Shown piece by piece: positions 8,158 to 17,627 of a DNA stretch of 64,000 nt. The notes beneath the pieces are model-generated. The model was given only the letters and a program-made list of their open reading frames with translations. It ran no database searches and was not told the origin of the DNA. Within the stretch, counting starts at the first letter, position 1; each line of letters opens with the position of its first letter. Location of the stretch: positions 103,133-167,132 of the forward strand of contig JAGWBI010000002.1 of assembly GCA_021295965.1 (NCBI GenBank), read 5' to 3'. Origin of the DNA: Dehalococcoidia bacterium. Lineage in GTDB: Bacteria > Chloroflexota > Dehalococcoidia > Lucifugimonadales > UBA3495. The position numbers were made by a program, and so were the translations under genes.

Positions 8158-8943
8158 TCAGGCTTTTCCCCATACGACGGGATTGCTCAGCGTGCCTATG
8201 CCGTTGACCGTGATGTCACACACGTCGCCGTCCTTCATGTTCTCGGTGGCGCCATCGGTTCCCATCCACAGCACGTCACCGGGCACCAGCGTCAGATATT
8301 TGCTCATGTCGCTGATGTACTCCCGCACGCCGAATATCGCGGTGTTAAGGTCATATTCACCTACTACGCGCTCGTTGACCTGGATGGTGACGTGGAGTTC
8401 GTCGGGATCCAATCCGGTGGCAATCCACGGGCCCATAGGTTTGAACGTGTCGGTGTTTTTGGCCCGCCACATGGTGCGGTCGTTCCGCTGCCAGTAACGT
8501 TCGCTGACGTCATTGCCGATGGTGTAGCCTAAGACGTAATCCAGCGCTTCATCCTGGCTCACATTTCGGCATTCCTTACCGATCACCACCACCACTTCGC
8601 CTTCATACTGCAGTTCTTCGGTGGCGTCAGCCGGTACCATGATCGGGTCGCCTTGTCCTGTCAGCGCGTTCACTGCGCGGTAACCTACATCGGCCTTTTT
8701 GGGCAGGTTGGGTTCCTCCCCGCGCATTTGGGCAGCCCAGGTCACGTGCTCAGGGAAATTGATCCCGGCTGCGTAGAATGTGGGCGGGATGACCGGAGGC
8801 AACAGCTTGACTGAGCTCAACGCATACTTGTTGCCCGATTCCTTCAACCCATCAAAAAGTCCCCCCTGGACCTCCACAACCGTATCTCCTTCGACAATGC
8901 CGTGGACCTCGCGGTCCCCGGTGCGAAACCTGCAAATCAGCAT
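8158..8943 (-). CDS. Fumarylacetoacetate hydrolase family protein
   Basis: This 261-residue enzyme has a short N-terminal beta domain and the FAH C-terminal fold. Visible motifs are FYAAGINFPEHV, LQYEGEVVVVIGKECRN with the metal-binding E-x-E, YTIGNDVSERYWQ and FKPMGPWIATG. Family members hydrolyse or decarboxylate acyl-pyruvate type compounds in aromatic and sugar-acid catabolism (FAH, HpaG, acylpyruvase) using a divalent metal. The exact substrate is not determinable. AGGAGG precedes ATG 8943. Confidence 0.9.
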   Translation of the reverse strand: MLICRFRTGDREVHGIVEGDTVVEVQGGLFDGLKESGNKYALSSVKLLPPVIPPTFYAAGINFPEHVTWAAQMRGEEPNLPKKADVGYRAVNALTGQGDPIMVPADATEELQYEGEVVVVIGKECRNVSQDEALDYVLGYTIGNDVSERYWQRNDRTMWRAKNTDTFKPMGPWIATGLDPDELHVTIQVNERVVGEYDLNTAIFGVREYISDMSKYLTLVPGDVLWMGTDGATENMKDGDVCDITVNGIGTLSNPVVWGKA

Positions 8944-9050
8944 GGCTCTCGCCTCCTGTGATCCAGTGCGTCGTGATCGTTATTCCGGCCCAATTCTGGC
9001 ACCAACGTTGCACCGGGTCAAGCGATGAATGTTCTAACGCGTACCCAGTT

Positions 9051-9173
9051 TGTCATTGCGAGTCCGCCTCCGGCGGATGGCAATCTCGTCGGCATAGCAG
9101 GGGTTCTCCGCGAGCAACCGTAAATACCTCAACGAGATTGCCACAAATGCCTGGCGGCATTTTCGCGATGACA
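9051..9173. repeat. MITE-like palindromic repeat element
   Basis: A 123-bp block in the 445-bp gap between the FAH gene and the next gene has nested inverted repeats. The outer arms are TGTCATTGCG (9051-9060) and CGCGATGACA (9164-9173), with one mismatch. The inner arms are GCAATCTCGT (9080-9089) and ACGAGATTGC (9132-9141), a perfect match. A small hairpin TCCGCC/GGCGGA lies at 9063-9077. This TCATTGCGAG...GCAATCTC layout is typical of widely dispersed non-autonomous repeat elements in bacteria. No ORF lies inside it; the rest of the gap shows nothing I can name. Confidence 0.65.
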
Positions 9174-9388
9174 GATGGCGGAAAACGGGTACGCGTGCGA
9201 TGAATGTTGGATGGACGCGGGCCTACGACCAACCCAGCGCGGGAGTGCGATAGCGATGGGTACAGCGGCGCCGTCACCCCGGCAGAAAGGGGATATTCGA
9301 TGTGGTAACATATTGACGGCCAGAGGGGTTGCCGGAAGACGCCCCAACGCTAGGTCAGCCAACCAATTACGGCAGGTGCCAACACAGC

Positions 9389-10147
9389 ATGCAACAGCCC
9401 GAAACGACATTGATTTATTGGGCGCCCAGCCGCGTGAGGTTCAATCTCACGCTGATTCTCGCCGCCGCCGTCATACTGTTCGGCCTCTATCAATTGTTCA
9501 TGGACTCTCGAAGCAGCGACGATGCCCCAGCAGAGCCGTCGGCCCAGGTTGAGACGCAAGGCGAAGGCGAACCGCCGGCGGACAGCCGCGGGGGAGGCAG
9601 TGGCGCCTGGTTGCTCATACTGGTTGGTCTGGGCGTGGGCGCTTACTCGTGGCTTACGTCACCCAGGCAGTATCGCGTATATTCGGATGCGCTAATCATC
9701 ATGATGGGTACCCCGCGACGGCGGACTATTCACTTCAGCGACATCCGCGAGGTCGCCAATGATCGCGGTTTCATGGGCGACCCCCTCCGGGTGTACACCG
9801 TCAACCGGAAACGTATCCCCCTCCAGGTTCGGGAGCCGGAAGAGATGCACCGCTACTTGGACGCGGCGCTTGCGGACTTCCGGAGAGCGAACCCTCAATA
9901 CGCCCCACCGCCAGAGCCAGAGTCGGACGAGCAACCGTCAACCGCTGACGTCGCGGATGTTCCCGCCAACGACACGGGCGGATCCGCTGGCACAATGAGC
10001 GACACCACCGCCGGCGAAACCGCCGCCAACGAGACCGCTGACGCTCCGGTGTCACCTCCCCCAGACCCGGCTCCGGATCGCAGTCCCCGTTCCCGCCGTC
10101 GCAGCCTGCGGGACGACCAGCCAAGCGACGGGGAAGCGAACTCATAA
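9389..10147 (+). CDS. Membrane protein with PH-like domain and disordered C-terminal tail
   Basis: A 252-residue protein. Two membrane helices (about 21-41 and 75-95) flank an acidic linker. They are followed by a bacterial PH-like segment, YRVYSDALIIMMGTPRRRTIHFSDI... to about residue 165. The last 85 residues are rich in Pro, Ala, Asp and Thr and look disordered. ATG 9389 is chosen because the 20 residues in frame before it are not conserved-looking. Role unknown; YcxB or PH-domain membrane proteins of this type are usually uncharacterised. It precedes argD but is separated by 183 bp. Confidence 0.6.
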   Translation: MQQPETTLIYWAPSRVRFNLTLILAAAVILFGLYQLFMDSRSSDDAPAEPSAQVETQGEGEPPADSRGGGSGAWLLILVGLGVGAYSWLTSPRQYRVYSDALIIMMGTPRRRTIHFSDIREVANDRGFMGDPLRVYTVNRKRIPLQVREPEEMHRYLDAALADFRRANPQYAPPPEPESDEQPSTADVADVPANDTGGSAGTMSDTTAGETAANETADAPVSPPPDPAPDRSPRSRRRSLRDDQPSDGEANS

Positions 10148-10330
10148 GATCGCGGTCACTGCGTTCTCTGGCCCGGCCGGGCTATGGAAATACCTCCGGA
10201 TAGTTCGCCCGGAGTGTTCGCGTCGTCGCCTCGTATCGGGGTATCGCGTATAATGGTCGGGGCGCCGGCTGATGCGGCTGCCAACTGCCGAGCCACCTAA
10301 AGCGAAACACTCACAGGGAGCGGATTACTC

Positions 10331-11521
10331 ATGCCCAGCAACGCTGAATATATCGCTATCGAGCAGAAATACTACGCACAAACCGTACGGCGCCGGCCGG
10401 TGGTCATCGTGCGGGGCGAAGGCTCTCGAGTGTGGGACGCCGACGGCAAGGAGTATATTGACTTCGTGGCCGGTTGGGCCGTGGATAATCTGGGCCATTG
10501 CCCGCCGGTGGTGGTGGAAGCCATCACCCAACAGGCGGCGACGCTGATCCAGACTTCCAACCAGTTCTATACCCTGCCCCAACTCGACATCGCCGAGATG
10601 CTGATCGAAAACTCGTGCATGGATCGAGTGTTTTTCTGCAACAGCGGGGCGGAAGCTGTTGAAGGCGCGCTCAAGCTGGCCCGTCGTTACGGCAAGTTGC
10701 ACAAGAACGGAGCCTACGAGGTCATCACTGCTTTCAATTCCTTCCACGGGCGCACCATGAACGCGGTGGCGGCAACCGGTCAACCTCACTATCACGAATT
10801 GTTCGAGCCCATCCCCGAAGGGTTCACCTACGTCGATTTCAATGACGTGGAAGCGGTGATGAACGCCACCACCGACAACACTGTCGCGGTGATGGTGGAG
10901 CCGGTGCAGGGCGAGGGCGGCGTCAACATCCCGGATGAAGACTACTTCCAACGCCTGCGGGCATGGTGCGACCAGAACAACATCCTGTTAATCCTGGACG
11001 AAGTGCAGACCGGTATGGGTCGGCTCGGCAGCCTGTTCGGACACCAGGAGTACGACGTGGAGCCGGACGTGATGATCCTGGCCAAGGGGCTCGGATACGG
11101 TGTGCCCATCGGCGCATTCCTGTCCAAGGAGAACGCCATGGCCCTCACTTACGGCGACCACGGCAGCACATTCGGCGGCAACGCGCTGACCACCGCCGCC
11201 GCCGCCGCTGGCACCCGCTATCTGCTGGACAACGACGTCCTGGGCAATGTGAAGCGCATGGAGGTCGTGCTGAATGACCGGCTAAACGGGCTGAAGGCTC
11301 GCCACGGGTTCGTGGAAGAGATCCGCTGCAAAGGCCTGCTGGCCGCCGTGCAGTTCGACAGCGACATCATGCCCCAGGTGATGGACGCCGCGGAAGCCTC
11401 GGGTGTATTGCTCAACGGCGTGCGTCCCAACGCCGTGCGCATCATGCCGGCGCTCAACATCACCGAAGACGAAATTGACGAGGGCGTGGGACGGCTGAGC
11501 GAGGCCCTGGGGAACGTGTAA
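10331..11521 (+). CDS. argD: Acetylornithine/ornithine aminotransferase (class III)
   Basis: This 396-residue PLP enzyme has the class III fold. The phosphate-binding segment CNSGAEAVEGALK starts near residue 103, D223 in ILDEVQTGMGR binds the cofactor, and K252 in AKGLGYGVPIGAF forms the Schiff base. ArgD-type features include FHGRTM and the STFGGNAL motif. It most likely converts N-acetylglutamate semialdehyde to acetylornithine; ornithine or 4-aminobutyrate transaminase is the alternative. GGGAG lies before ATG 10331, and a TATAAT -10-like hexamer lies at 10249-10254 without a clear -35. It converges with argG, so two arginine-pathway genes are adjacent but not in one operon. Confidence 0.85.
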   Translation: MPSNAEYIAIEQKYYAQTVRRRPVVIVRGEGSRVWDADGKEYIDFVAGWAVDNLGHCPPVVVEAITQQAATLIQTSNQFYTLPQLDIAEMLIENSCMDRVFFCNSGAEAVEGALKLARRYGKLHKNGAYEVITAFNSFHGRTMNAVAATGQPHYHELFEPIPEGFTYVDFNDVEAVMNATTDNTVAVMVEPVQGEGGVNIPDEDYFQRLRAWCDQNNILLILDEVQTGMGRLGSLFGHQEYDVEPDVMILAKGLGYGVPIGAFLSKENAMALTYGDHGSTFGGNALTTAAAAAGTRYLLDNDVLGNVKRMEVVLNDRLNGLKARHGFVEEIRCKGLLAAVQFDSDIMPQVMDAAEASGVLLNGVRPNAVRIMPALNITEDEIDEGVGRLSEALGNV

Positions 11522-11544
11522 AGCAGCGTCCAAATGAAGTAAAT

Positions 11545-11583
11545 AGCCGGCGGCGGGTTTATTGCCCACCGCCGGCTTTTTTC
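11545..11583 (+). terminator. Intrinsic terminator of argD
   Basis: A 13-bp stem (AGCCGGCGGCGGG with CCCACCGCCGGCT, one C-A mismatch) with a 7-nt loop is followed by TTTTTTCT on the plus strand. It lies 23 bp after the argD stop and about 40 bp before the end of convergent argG. The minus-strand side lacks a clear T-run, so it chiefly serves argD. Confidence 0.88.
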
Positions 11584-11621
11584 TGCCAATTCACCGAAGT
11601 GAACCGGATAAGGCCTTTAGC

Positions 11622-12812
11622 TCAGTCTCCCTGCTGCCGCTGCTGCGTCCGCACCGGGAGGCCGTAGATGTCGATAAATCCCTTGGCGGCAGTGTGATCG
11701 AACTCGTCGGCGCGGTCGTAGGTGGCCAGGCCGTAGTTGTACAACGGCCGGTCTGCGGTCCGGCCCACCACTACGCATGATCCCTTATGGAGGCGGACGC
11801 GGATATTACCCGATACGTGGCGCTGCGTGCTGTCCACGTAGGCCTCCAGGTCGCGTCGGTGAGCGGTGTACCACAGACCGTTATAGACCAACTCGGCATA
11901 TTCCTGAGCGATGCGCTCCTTGAAACGGCTCTGCTCACGGGAGAGCGTCATGGTCTCCAGGGCGCGATGAGCCGAGTGCAACAACACGGCGGCAGGTGAT
12001 TCGTACACTTCACGGCTCTTGATGCCCACCAACCGGTTCTCCACATGGTCAATGCGGCCGATACCGTGGGCTCCGGCCAGCGAGTTGAGATGGCTGATCA
12101 TTGCGACGCCGGCCATAGCCTCGCCGTCAACGGCGGACGGGATCCCTTCTTCAAAACGGATTTCCACGTAGGCTGGCTCATCGGGCGCGGTGGCCGGACT
12201 GACGGTCCACTCGTAGGCGTCTTCCGGCGGTTCGACCCAGGGATCTTCCAACTCGCCGGCCTCGGCGCTGCGACCCCATAGGTTCTCGTCAGTGCTGTAC
12301 TTATTGTTGGACGGCGCGATGGGGAGGTTTCGCTCCCGAGCGTACAGCACCTCGTCCTCACGGTTCATGCCCCACTCTCGGATGGGCGCAATCAGTTCCA
12401 CTCCGGGAGCCAGGGCGGACACGCCGACCTCAATGCGCACCTGGTCATTGCCCTTGCCGGTGCATCCGTGGGCCACGGCATCCGCCCCGTGCCGCTGCGC
12501 CACCTCGGCCAGGTAGCGCGCGATGAGTGGCCGCCCCAGGGCGGTGGCGAGAGGATATTGGCCTTCGTAGATGGCGCCGGCACGTAGCGCGGGCCATAGA
12601 AACTCCTGAACCAGAGTCTCCCGCCCGTCAACGGTCACAGCCTCTGAAGCCCCCACCGCATAAGCGCGCTGGCGGATGGTTTCCAGGTCCACCATACCAA
12701 GGTCTATGGTGCAGGTAATGACGTCAGCATCGTAGTTTTCCTGGAGCCACGGCACGGCGACGGACGTATCCAAGCCGCCTGAGTAGGCGAGGACGATTTT
12801 CTTACTGGGCAT
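11622..12812 (-). CDS. argG: Argininosuccinate synthase
   Basis: A 396-residue enzyme, close to the usual ArgG length of about 400. The N-terminal PP-loop ATP-pyrophosphatase motif LAYSGGLDTSV lies at residues 8-18. Downstream signatures are GCTGKGNDQVRIEV, PIREW, the segment around YSTDENLWGRS and EPAYVEIRFEEG. It joins citrulline and aspartate in an ATP-dependent step of arginine synthesis in the cytoplasm. Codons continue upstream to 12857, but ATG 12812 gives the canonical MPSKKIVLAYSGG start with GGAG upstream. The orphan gene at 12924 lies 111 bp upstream on the same strand. Confidence 0.96.
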   Translation of the reverse strand: MPSKKIVLAYSGGLDTSVAVPWLQENYDADVITCTIDLGMVDLETIRQRAYAVGASEAVTVDGRETLVQEFLWPALRAGAIYEGQYPLATALGRPLIARYLAEVAQRHGADAVAHGCTGKGNDQVRIEVGVSALAPGVELIAPIREWGMNREDEVLYARERNLPIAPSNNKYSTDENLWGRSAEAGELEDPWVEPPEDAYEWTVSPATAPDEPAYVEIRFEEGIPSAVDGEAMAGVAMISHLNSLAGAHGIGRIDHVENRLVGIKSREVYESPAAVLLHSAHRALETMTLSREQSRFKERIAQEYAELVYNGLWYTAHRRDLEAYVDSTQRHVSGNIRVRLHKGSCVVVGRTADRPLYNYGLATYDRADEFDHTAAKGFIDIYGLPVRTQQRQQGD

Positions 12813-12923
12813 CGGTGCGGGGCTTCTCCTTTTCTCGTAATCCCGAGCGTTCACCACCGTACGTCGTTGGTGACAATCCGCAGGGCGTCGGCGGTGAATT
12901 TGAGGTGCTACTTTCCTATTCCT

Positions 12924-13616
12924 TTACTGCGCCGGCGCGGTGCGTAGTTGGTTCACGTAGTTCACCAGGGCAAAAACGCCGGACGCTTGCTTCACTGAAA
13001 ACTCCGAACCCATTAATCCGCCCAGCCGACTGAACACATCCAACCGGATGCGTCGGCCATTGTTGACGATGGAGCGATCCCAATGGGCTTTCACGCCATC
13101 GATGGTGGACATGGGGACCCGGGCCGAATCGGACGCCACCGATTTCCCCAAATAAACGAAGTCGCGATCGGCCCACATCATCCCTCGGCGACACTGGAAA
13201 GGCCCGACCAATTCGGGGGTTTCCAGGGACGTTTCCCCGAGTTCCGTGGTTTCTTCATCAGTATAGATGTGGTGCAGGTGCGCGGTTAGGTTGATCATGC
13301 CCGAATACTGGAGTACGCCGAAGCTGGCTCTTACCAGACCCACCGGACCCTGGACCATCAGCTTGGTCTCGGCGCGAGTGGGGTTTTCCTTGAAAAAATC
13401 CCAGTCCGCGATGATATCCGATACGTCGTTGAGCGGAAGGCGAAAGGACTGGCTGGTATCGATACCGGACTTGTGGAGGCATCCATCTTCGATCCATACC
13501 AATCCGTCCAGGCAGGGGATGGGGGTGAACCGTTGGGGCGGGCGCACCCTGCCGGCACGTTTTTCTCCCGCAACATCGCCGCCGGATTCGTGGCGACCGC
13601 GCCGGAAAATCCTCAT
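12924..13616 (-). CDS. Protein of unknown function
   Basis: A 230-residue soluble protein that I do not recognise. After a basic N-terminus (MRIFRRGRHE) it alternates short hydrophobic strands with polar turns. Two segments look alike: DGLVWIEDGCLHKSG with PLNDVSDIIADWDFF, and RGMMWADRDFVYLGK with PMSTIDGVKAHWD. This suggests an internal duplication of a PH-like or similar small beta domain. Consecutive ATGs at 13619 and 13616 follow AAGGGGG; 13616 gives better spacing. The frame stays open upstream to 13691. It lies between a nitroreductase gene and argG. Confidence 0.6.
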   Translation of the reverse strand: MRIFRRGRHESGGDVAGEKRAGRVRPPQRFTPIPCLDGLVWIEDGCLHKSGIDTSQSFRLPLNDVSDIIADWDFFKENPTRAETKLMVQGPVGLVRASFGVLQYSGMINLTAHLHHIYTDEETTELGETSLETPELVGPFQCRRGMMWADRDFVYLGKSVASDSARVPMSTIDGVKAHWDRSIVNNGRRIRLDVFSRLGGLMGSEFSVKQASGVFALVNYVNQLRTAPAQ

Positions 13617-13684
13617 CATGCCCCCTTCTACTGCTGGTTGGACGCTGTACTCGGCGATGCATATTTTATCAGCATATTGCGGCC

Positions 13685-14341
13685 TTACCACCCGTTCCAG
13701 TGAACGACGTCATCTAGCGATTCCCGGTGAGCCGGCCGAAACCGGTCGCCGATCGTGTAGGCCATGGGGATGAGGCCGGCCTGCATCACCCGGCGGTAGG
13801 GAATGTCGAGTATCTGGGCGGCCTCTTGTTCGTGCATCAAGTGAATGCACGTAAAGACGGATCCGATTCCGCGAGCGCGGGCGGCCAGCATCAGGCTCCA
13901 CGCTGCCGGCATAATTGTGCCCCACTGCGCGCTTTGAGCCAGGGATGATGCGTTGTCGGTCCGTCCGGCGATGCAGGGGACGACCATGACGGGTGCGCGG
14001 TGCAGGTTGTCGGACAGATACTGGGCCGAGTCCCCCACGCGCTGCTGTACGGCGGCGCGGATTGGGTCTTCGTATTCCAGGTTCGCCGCCGCGGTGGGTG
14101 ATCTGGTGTATTGATCCCAGCCACGTCGATATAGGTCTGCCAAAGCTTGGCGTTTTTCCGCGTCGGTAACCACGACGAAATGCCAATTTTGGCGATTGCT
14201 TGCGGTGGGAGCCTGTTGCGCGATTGCCAGACACTCTCGGATTATTTCATCGGACACCGGCCGGTCAAAATCCAGCCGCTTGCGGACAGCGCGAGTGGTG
14301 GTGAGCAATTGGTCGGGCGAGAGGTTGTGAACTACCGGCAT
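13685..14341 (-). CDS. Nitroreductase family protein
   Basis: This 218-residue flavoenzyme has the nitroreductase fold. TTTRAVRKRLDFDRPV and APTASNRQNWHFVVVTD match the FMN phosphate-binding arginine region and the xSNxQxW motif. A late conserved stretch is RGIGSVFTCIHLMHE. Family members are FMN-dependent NAD(P)H oxidoreductases acting on nitro compounds, quinones, or in F420- or cobalamin-related steps. Substrate unknown. AGGAGG precedes ATG 14341. Confidence 0.88.
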   Translation of the reverse strand: MPVVHNLSPDQLLTTTRAVRKRLDFDRPVSDEIIRECLAIAQQAPTASNRQNWHFVVVTDAEKRQALADLYRRGWDQYTRSPTAAANLEYEDPIRAAVQQRVGDSAQYLSDNLHRAPVMVVPCIAGRTDNASSLAQSAQWGTIMPAAWSLMLAARARGIGSVFTCIHLMHEQEAAQILDIPYRRVMQAGLIPMAYTIGDRFRPAHRESLDDVVHWNGW

Positions 14342-14483
14342 GAACTCTGCCTCCTATCGATGGTGAAAATGGGCGGTTGCATATTGGCACCCCAACCGGC
14401 GGGTCGCAAGCCGTGGGGATATGGTAACCTTGCGGCGCGGCCACCGGCCGAGATGCACACGCTGTTTCGAGGGATGTCCAACC

Positions 14484-15650
14484 ATGACTATAGCCACCCG
14501 TATGAGCCGTTTGGGAACCGAATCCGCTTTCGAAGTGCTGGCGAAGGCACGCGCGTTGGAAGCGCAGGGCCGGGAAATCGTTCACCTTGAGATTGGTGAG
14601 CCGGATTTTGAAACTCCGACCCATATCGTACAGGCCGGGATGAATGCCCTGCAGGACGGCTACACCCATTATGGCCCCACTCCCGGGCTGCCTGAGTTGC
14701 GCCAGGCTGTAGCCCGAAACAGTCGCGAGGTCCGGGGAATTGATACGGATTGGGAGCAGGTCGTGGTAACCCCGGGCGCAAAGCCGATCATGTTCTATGT
14801 GTTGTTGGCCATCGCCGAAGCCGGCGCAGAGGTGATCTACCCTAACCCCGGTTTCCCAATCTACGAGTCGATGATTGAGTTCAGCGGAGCCAAAGCCGTG
14901 CCGATGCAATTGCTCGAGGAGCGGGCATACCATCCCGACCTGACCCGCCTGCCGGAAATGGTCAACGAGCGGACCCGCCTGCTCATTGTCAATTCGCCGG
15001 AGAACCCCTGCGGGTCTGCCTTTACTTTGGAAGAACTCGAAACCATCGCTGACGTGGTGCGGAGTCACCCCAATATGTATGTCATGTCCGACGAAATCTA
15101 CAAGGACATCCTGTACTCCGGCGAACATCACAGTATCGCCGCGCTGCCTGGGATGGCGGAACGCACCATCATCTTGGACGGCTTTTCAAAGAGCTACGCC
15201 ATGACCGGCTGGCGGTTGGGGTACGGGATCATGCCCGAAGAACTGGTGCCGCACATTTCACGTTTGGCTACCAACAGCGTGTCCTGCGCCGCGTCGTTCA
15301 GCCAGATTGCCGGCGTGGCCGCGTTGGATGGGCCGCAGGACGCCGTGCAGGAGATGGCGGCCGAGTTCGCCCGACGGCGCCGCCTCATCGCCGACGGATT
15401 GCAGTCCATTCCCGGCATCAACTGTCCCGAGCCGGAAGGCGCTTTCTATGCCTTCCCCAGCATTCAGGAAACTGGCCTGACCAGCGCCGAGTTTGAGGAA
15501 CGGGCAATGCAGGAGGCCGGAGTGGCTTTGCTGTCGGGAGCGGCGTTCGGCGAGTTCGGTGAGGGCTACGTGCGGCTGTCCTACGCCAACAGCCAGGAGA
15601 ACATCAGCAAGGCATTGGAAAGTCTGGACAAAATGGTTCGTGCGCTTTAG
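14484..15650 (+). CDS. Class I/II pyridoxal-phosphate aminotransferase (aspartate aminotransferase-like)
   Basis: A 388-residue PLP-dependent aminotransferase of fold type I. Recognisable elements are HLEIGEPDFETP near the N-terminus, YGPTPGLPELRQAVA, VVTPGAKPIMF, NSPENPCGS, YVMSDEIYKDILY and the Schiff-base lysine in DGFSKSYAMTGWRLGY. The set matches aspartate/aromatic aminotransferases of the I-gamma type. ATG 14484 is preferred over upstream GTG/ATG options because GAGGG is about 10 nt before it. The adjacent downstream Uma2 gene is probably co-transcribed. Confidence 0.9.
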   Translation: MTIATRMSRLGTESAFEVLAKARALEAQGREIVHLEIGEPDFETPTHIVQAGMNALQDGYTHYGPTPGLPELRQAVARNSREVRGIDTDWEQVVVTPGAKPIMFYVLLAIAEAGAEVIYPNPGFPIYESMIEFSGAKAVPMQLLEERAYHPDLTRLPEMVNERTRLLIVNSPENPCGSAFTLEELETIADVVRSHPNMYVMSDEIYKDILYSGEHHSIAALPGMAERTIILDGFSKSYAMTGWRLGYGIMPEELVPHISRLATNSVSCAASFSQIAGVAALDGPQDAVQEMAAEFARRRRLIADGLQSIPGINCPEPEGAFYAFPSIQETGLTSAEFEERAMQEAGVALLSGAAFGEFGEGYVRLSYANSQENISKALESLDKMVRAL

Positions 15651-15665
15651 CCGAGAGGGAACGTT

Positions 15666-16265
15666 ATGGTTACGCAAACCAAACCGCCGCTGCCGCCCGT
15701 CAGTGTCGCCCGACTCCCGCTGCGGCGGTTCACGGTAGATGAATACTACGCCATGGCCGAGGCGGGCATCCTGAAGAAGGAAGACCGGGTTGAACTCATT
15801 GATGGAGTAATAGTCGCCATGGCTCCCATTGGAAACCGCCACCTGGCCACCGTGGACAGATTTACCCGGATGTTTGGTGAGGGCGTTGGGAGACGGGCCA
15901 TTGTACGGGTACAGGGGTCAATAACGCTGGACGACCACACTATGCCGGAGCCTGACCTGGTATTGCTGCGTGAGCGGGCTGACTTTTATGAATCTGATTC
16001 GGCGGGCCCTGAAGATGTGCTGCTGATAGTCGAGGTCGCCGACAGCTCGGTGGACTACGACCGCAACGAAAAGCTGCTGCGGTACGCGCAGGCCGGCATC
16101 CCCGAAGTATGGATTGGCGTCCTACCCGAACGTATTATAGAAGCCTACACCGAGCCGGCCGGCGGTAGATACACCCTGAAGCGAATCTTTTCACCCGGCG
16201 ACACCATTACCCCGGGCTGTTTTCCCGACATCGCTCTGAATGTGGATCGAATCTTGCCAAGTTGA
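15666..16265 (+). CDS. Uma2 family endonuclease-like protein (DUF820)
   Basis: A 199-residue protein of the Uma2/DUF820 family, which has a PD-(D/E)XK nuclease fold. Motifs are FTVDEYYAMAEAGILKKEDRVELIDG, MPEPDLVLL and the core DVLLIVEVADSSVDYDR with later KLLRYAQAGIPEVWIG. Family members are abundant in cyanobacteria and Chloroflexota and mostly uncharacterised. GAGAGGG precedes ATG 15666, 15 bp after the aminotransferase stop. A second, divergent family member is inside the nuo operon at 40164-40751. Confidence 0.88.
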   Translation: MVTQTKPPLPPVSVARLPLRRFTVDEYYAMAEAGILKKEDRVELIDGVIVAMAPIGNRHLATVDRFTRMFGEGVGRRAIVRVQGSITLDDHTMPEPDLVLLRERADFYESDSAGPEDVLLIVEVADSSVDYDRNEKLLRYAQAGIPEVWIGVLPERIIEAYTEPAGGRYTLKRIFSPGDTITPGCFPDIALNVDRILPS

Positions 16266-16295
16266 GATACCCTGCCCGGCTGTCAAGATCTTGCT

Positions 16296-17333
16296 CTACG
16301 CGGCAAAATGCGGCATCACCTTCTCGCCAAACAGCCGTATGGACTTCTGCACTTTGTCGGTGTCCATCTCGCCCGTGTTGAGTTTCAACATGAGGTTCCG
16401 AACGCCGATGTCGCGCATCGCGGCAACTTGCTCGGCCACCTGGGACGGGGTTCCCAGGATGAACGAGTGCTCCAGGCTTTCACCCGCCGGCACGGGTCGG
16501 TTGGGGTCTGGTGGCGGGAAGCCGCCGGGATTGTAGAGCTCGCGGGCGCGCCGGAAATGGGTGCGCTCGCGTTCGAACCCGGCGGCGGCGATTTCCAACG
16601 CTTCGTCATGGCTGTCGGCGACGAACAGGTCGCGAGACGCCCAGCACTGGTCCACCGTAGCCTCGGTTTCTTCCTCGGTAAACCCGGAGTCCAGCATGGT
16701 GGCGCGGTAACGTTCAAAGCGGGCCTGCAAAGTGGGGAGGGTCTGGATGCCAATCATCACCGGCCGGCCGATTTCCGCCATCTTCACGGCGGACGCTTCG
16801 CTGATGCAAGCGCGGATCAGGGGAGGATGGGGTGTCTGATAGGGTCGCGGGCGCAACAAGGGGAACTCCAGGTTCCAATGGTCGCCGTTATACTGAAAAT
16901 CCTCGCCGGTCCACGCCTTGACCAATAGATCCTCGGCTTCGTCCAGGCGAGCGATGCCGTCCTCCATGGTGATGCCGAATCCGATGTATTCGTAGTGGTT
17001 GTAGGCAGAGCCACGCCCGGTGCCCACAATGAGCCGGCCGTGGCTGAGGTTGTCCAGTAATGCCGTTTGGACGGCGAGGCGAACCGGATGGTGGAAAGCC
17101 AACTCTACGACCGCGAACCCGATCTTAAGGTTCCTGGTTCGGGCGGCGACCGCGGCGCCCAACACCAGCGGGTCGGCGTGGGCGGCTGCGCCGTCGAAAT
17201 GATGCTCGGTGAGCCATACCGAGTGCATTCCGATTTCTTCCGCGAGCAATATTTCATCAAGCGTACTATCGATGATTGCCGAGTCGTTTTCTGGGTGATG
17301 ACTGACGGGAAAGACGAAAGAACCGAAACGCAT
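16296..17333 (-). CDS. LLM class flavin-dependent oxidoreductase
   Basis: This 345-residue bacterial-luciferase-like TIM barrel has MRFGSFVFPVSHHPEN at the start, SVWLTEHHFDG typical of luciferase-like monooxygenases, and RLIVGTGRGSAYNHYEY near residue 110. FMN- or F420-dependent oxidation of organic substrates is expected; the substrate is unknown. GAGG precedes ATG 17333. A TATAAT-like hexamer on the minus strand lies at 17378-17383, but a -35 box is not evident. The 294-bp divergent gap to the next LLM gene holds nothing else I can name. Confidence 0.9.
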   Translation of the reverse strand: MRFGSFVFPVSHHPENDSAIIDSTLDEILLAEEIGMHSVWLTEHHFDGAAAHADPLVLGAAVAARTRNLKIGFAVVELAFHHPVRLAVQTALLDNLSHGRLIVGTGRGSAYNHYEYIGFGITMEDGIARLDEAEDLLVKAWTGEDFQYNGDHWNLEFPLLRPRPYQTPHPPLIRACISEASAVKMAEIGRPVMIGIQTLPTLQARFERYRATMLDSGFTEEETEATVDQCWASRDLFVADSHDEALEIAAAGFERERTHFRRARELYNPGGFPPPDPNRPVPAGESLEHSFILGTPSQVAEQVAAMRDIGVRNLMLKLNTGEMDTDKVQKSIRLFGEKVMPHFAA

Positions 17334-17627
17334 TGCGGCCTCGCTGGCGTGGTGATTGCGGCGAATTTACGCGAATGATTATAGCCCACCGGCGCGTTCC
17401 AAGTTAGTATTGGATGCCGGGGGCCGGTGCGATAAAGATGAGTGGAATTTTCACCATGCCCTTCGGGCAAGACTCGCCGGGCGACACGAAAATAATTCTC
17501 CGGGCTAACTGTCCCGACGACGTTTACCCGCCGGGCGTTGCGCAGCCCGGCAGCACTGCCTATACTTGCGCCGCGCCATGAGCTAAATCGCAGCGCTGCG
17601 GCATGTACAGGCGCCGATCAGGAAACG

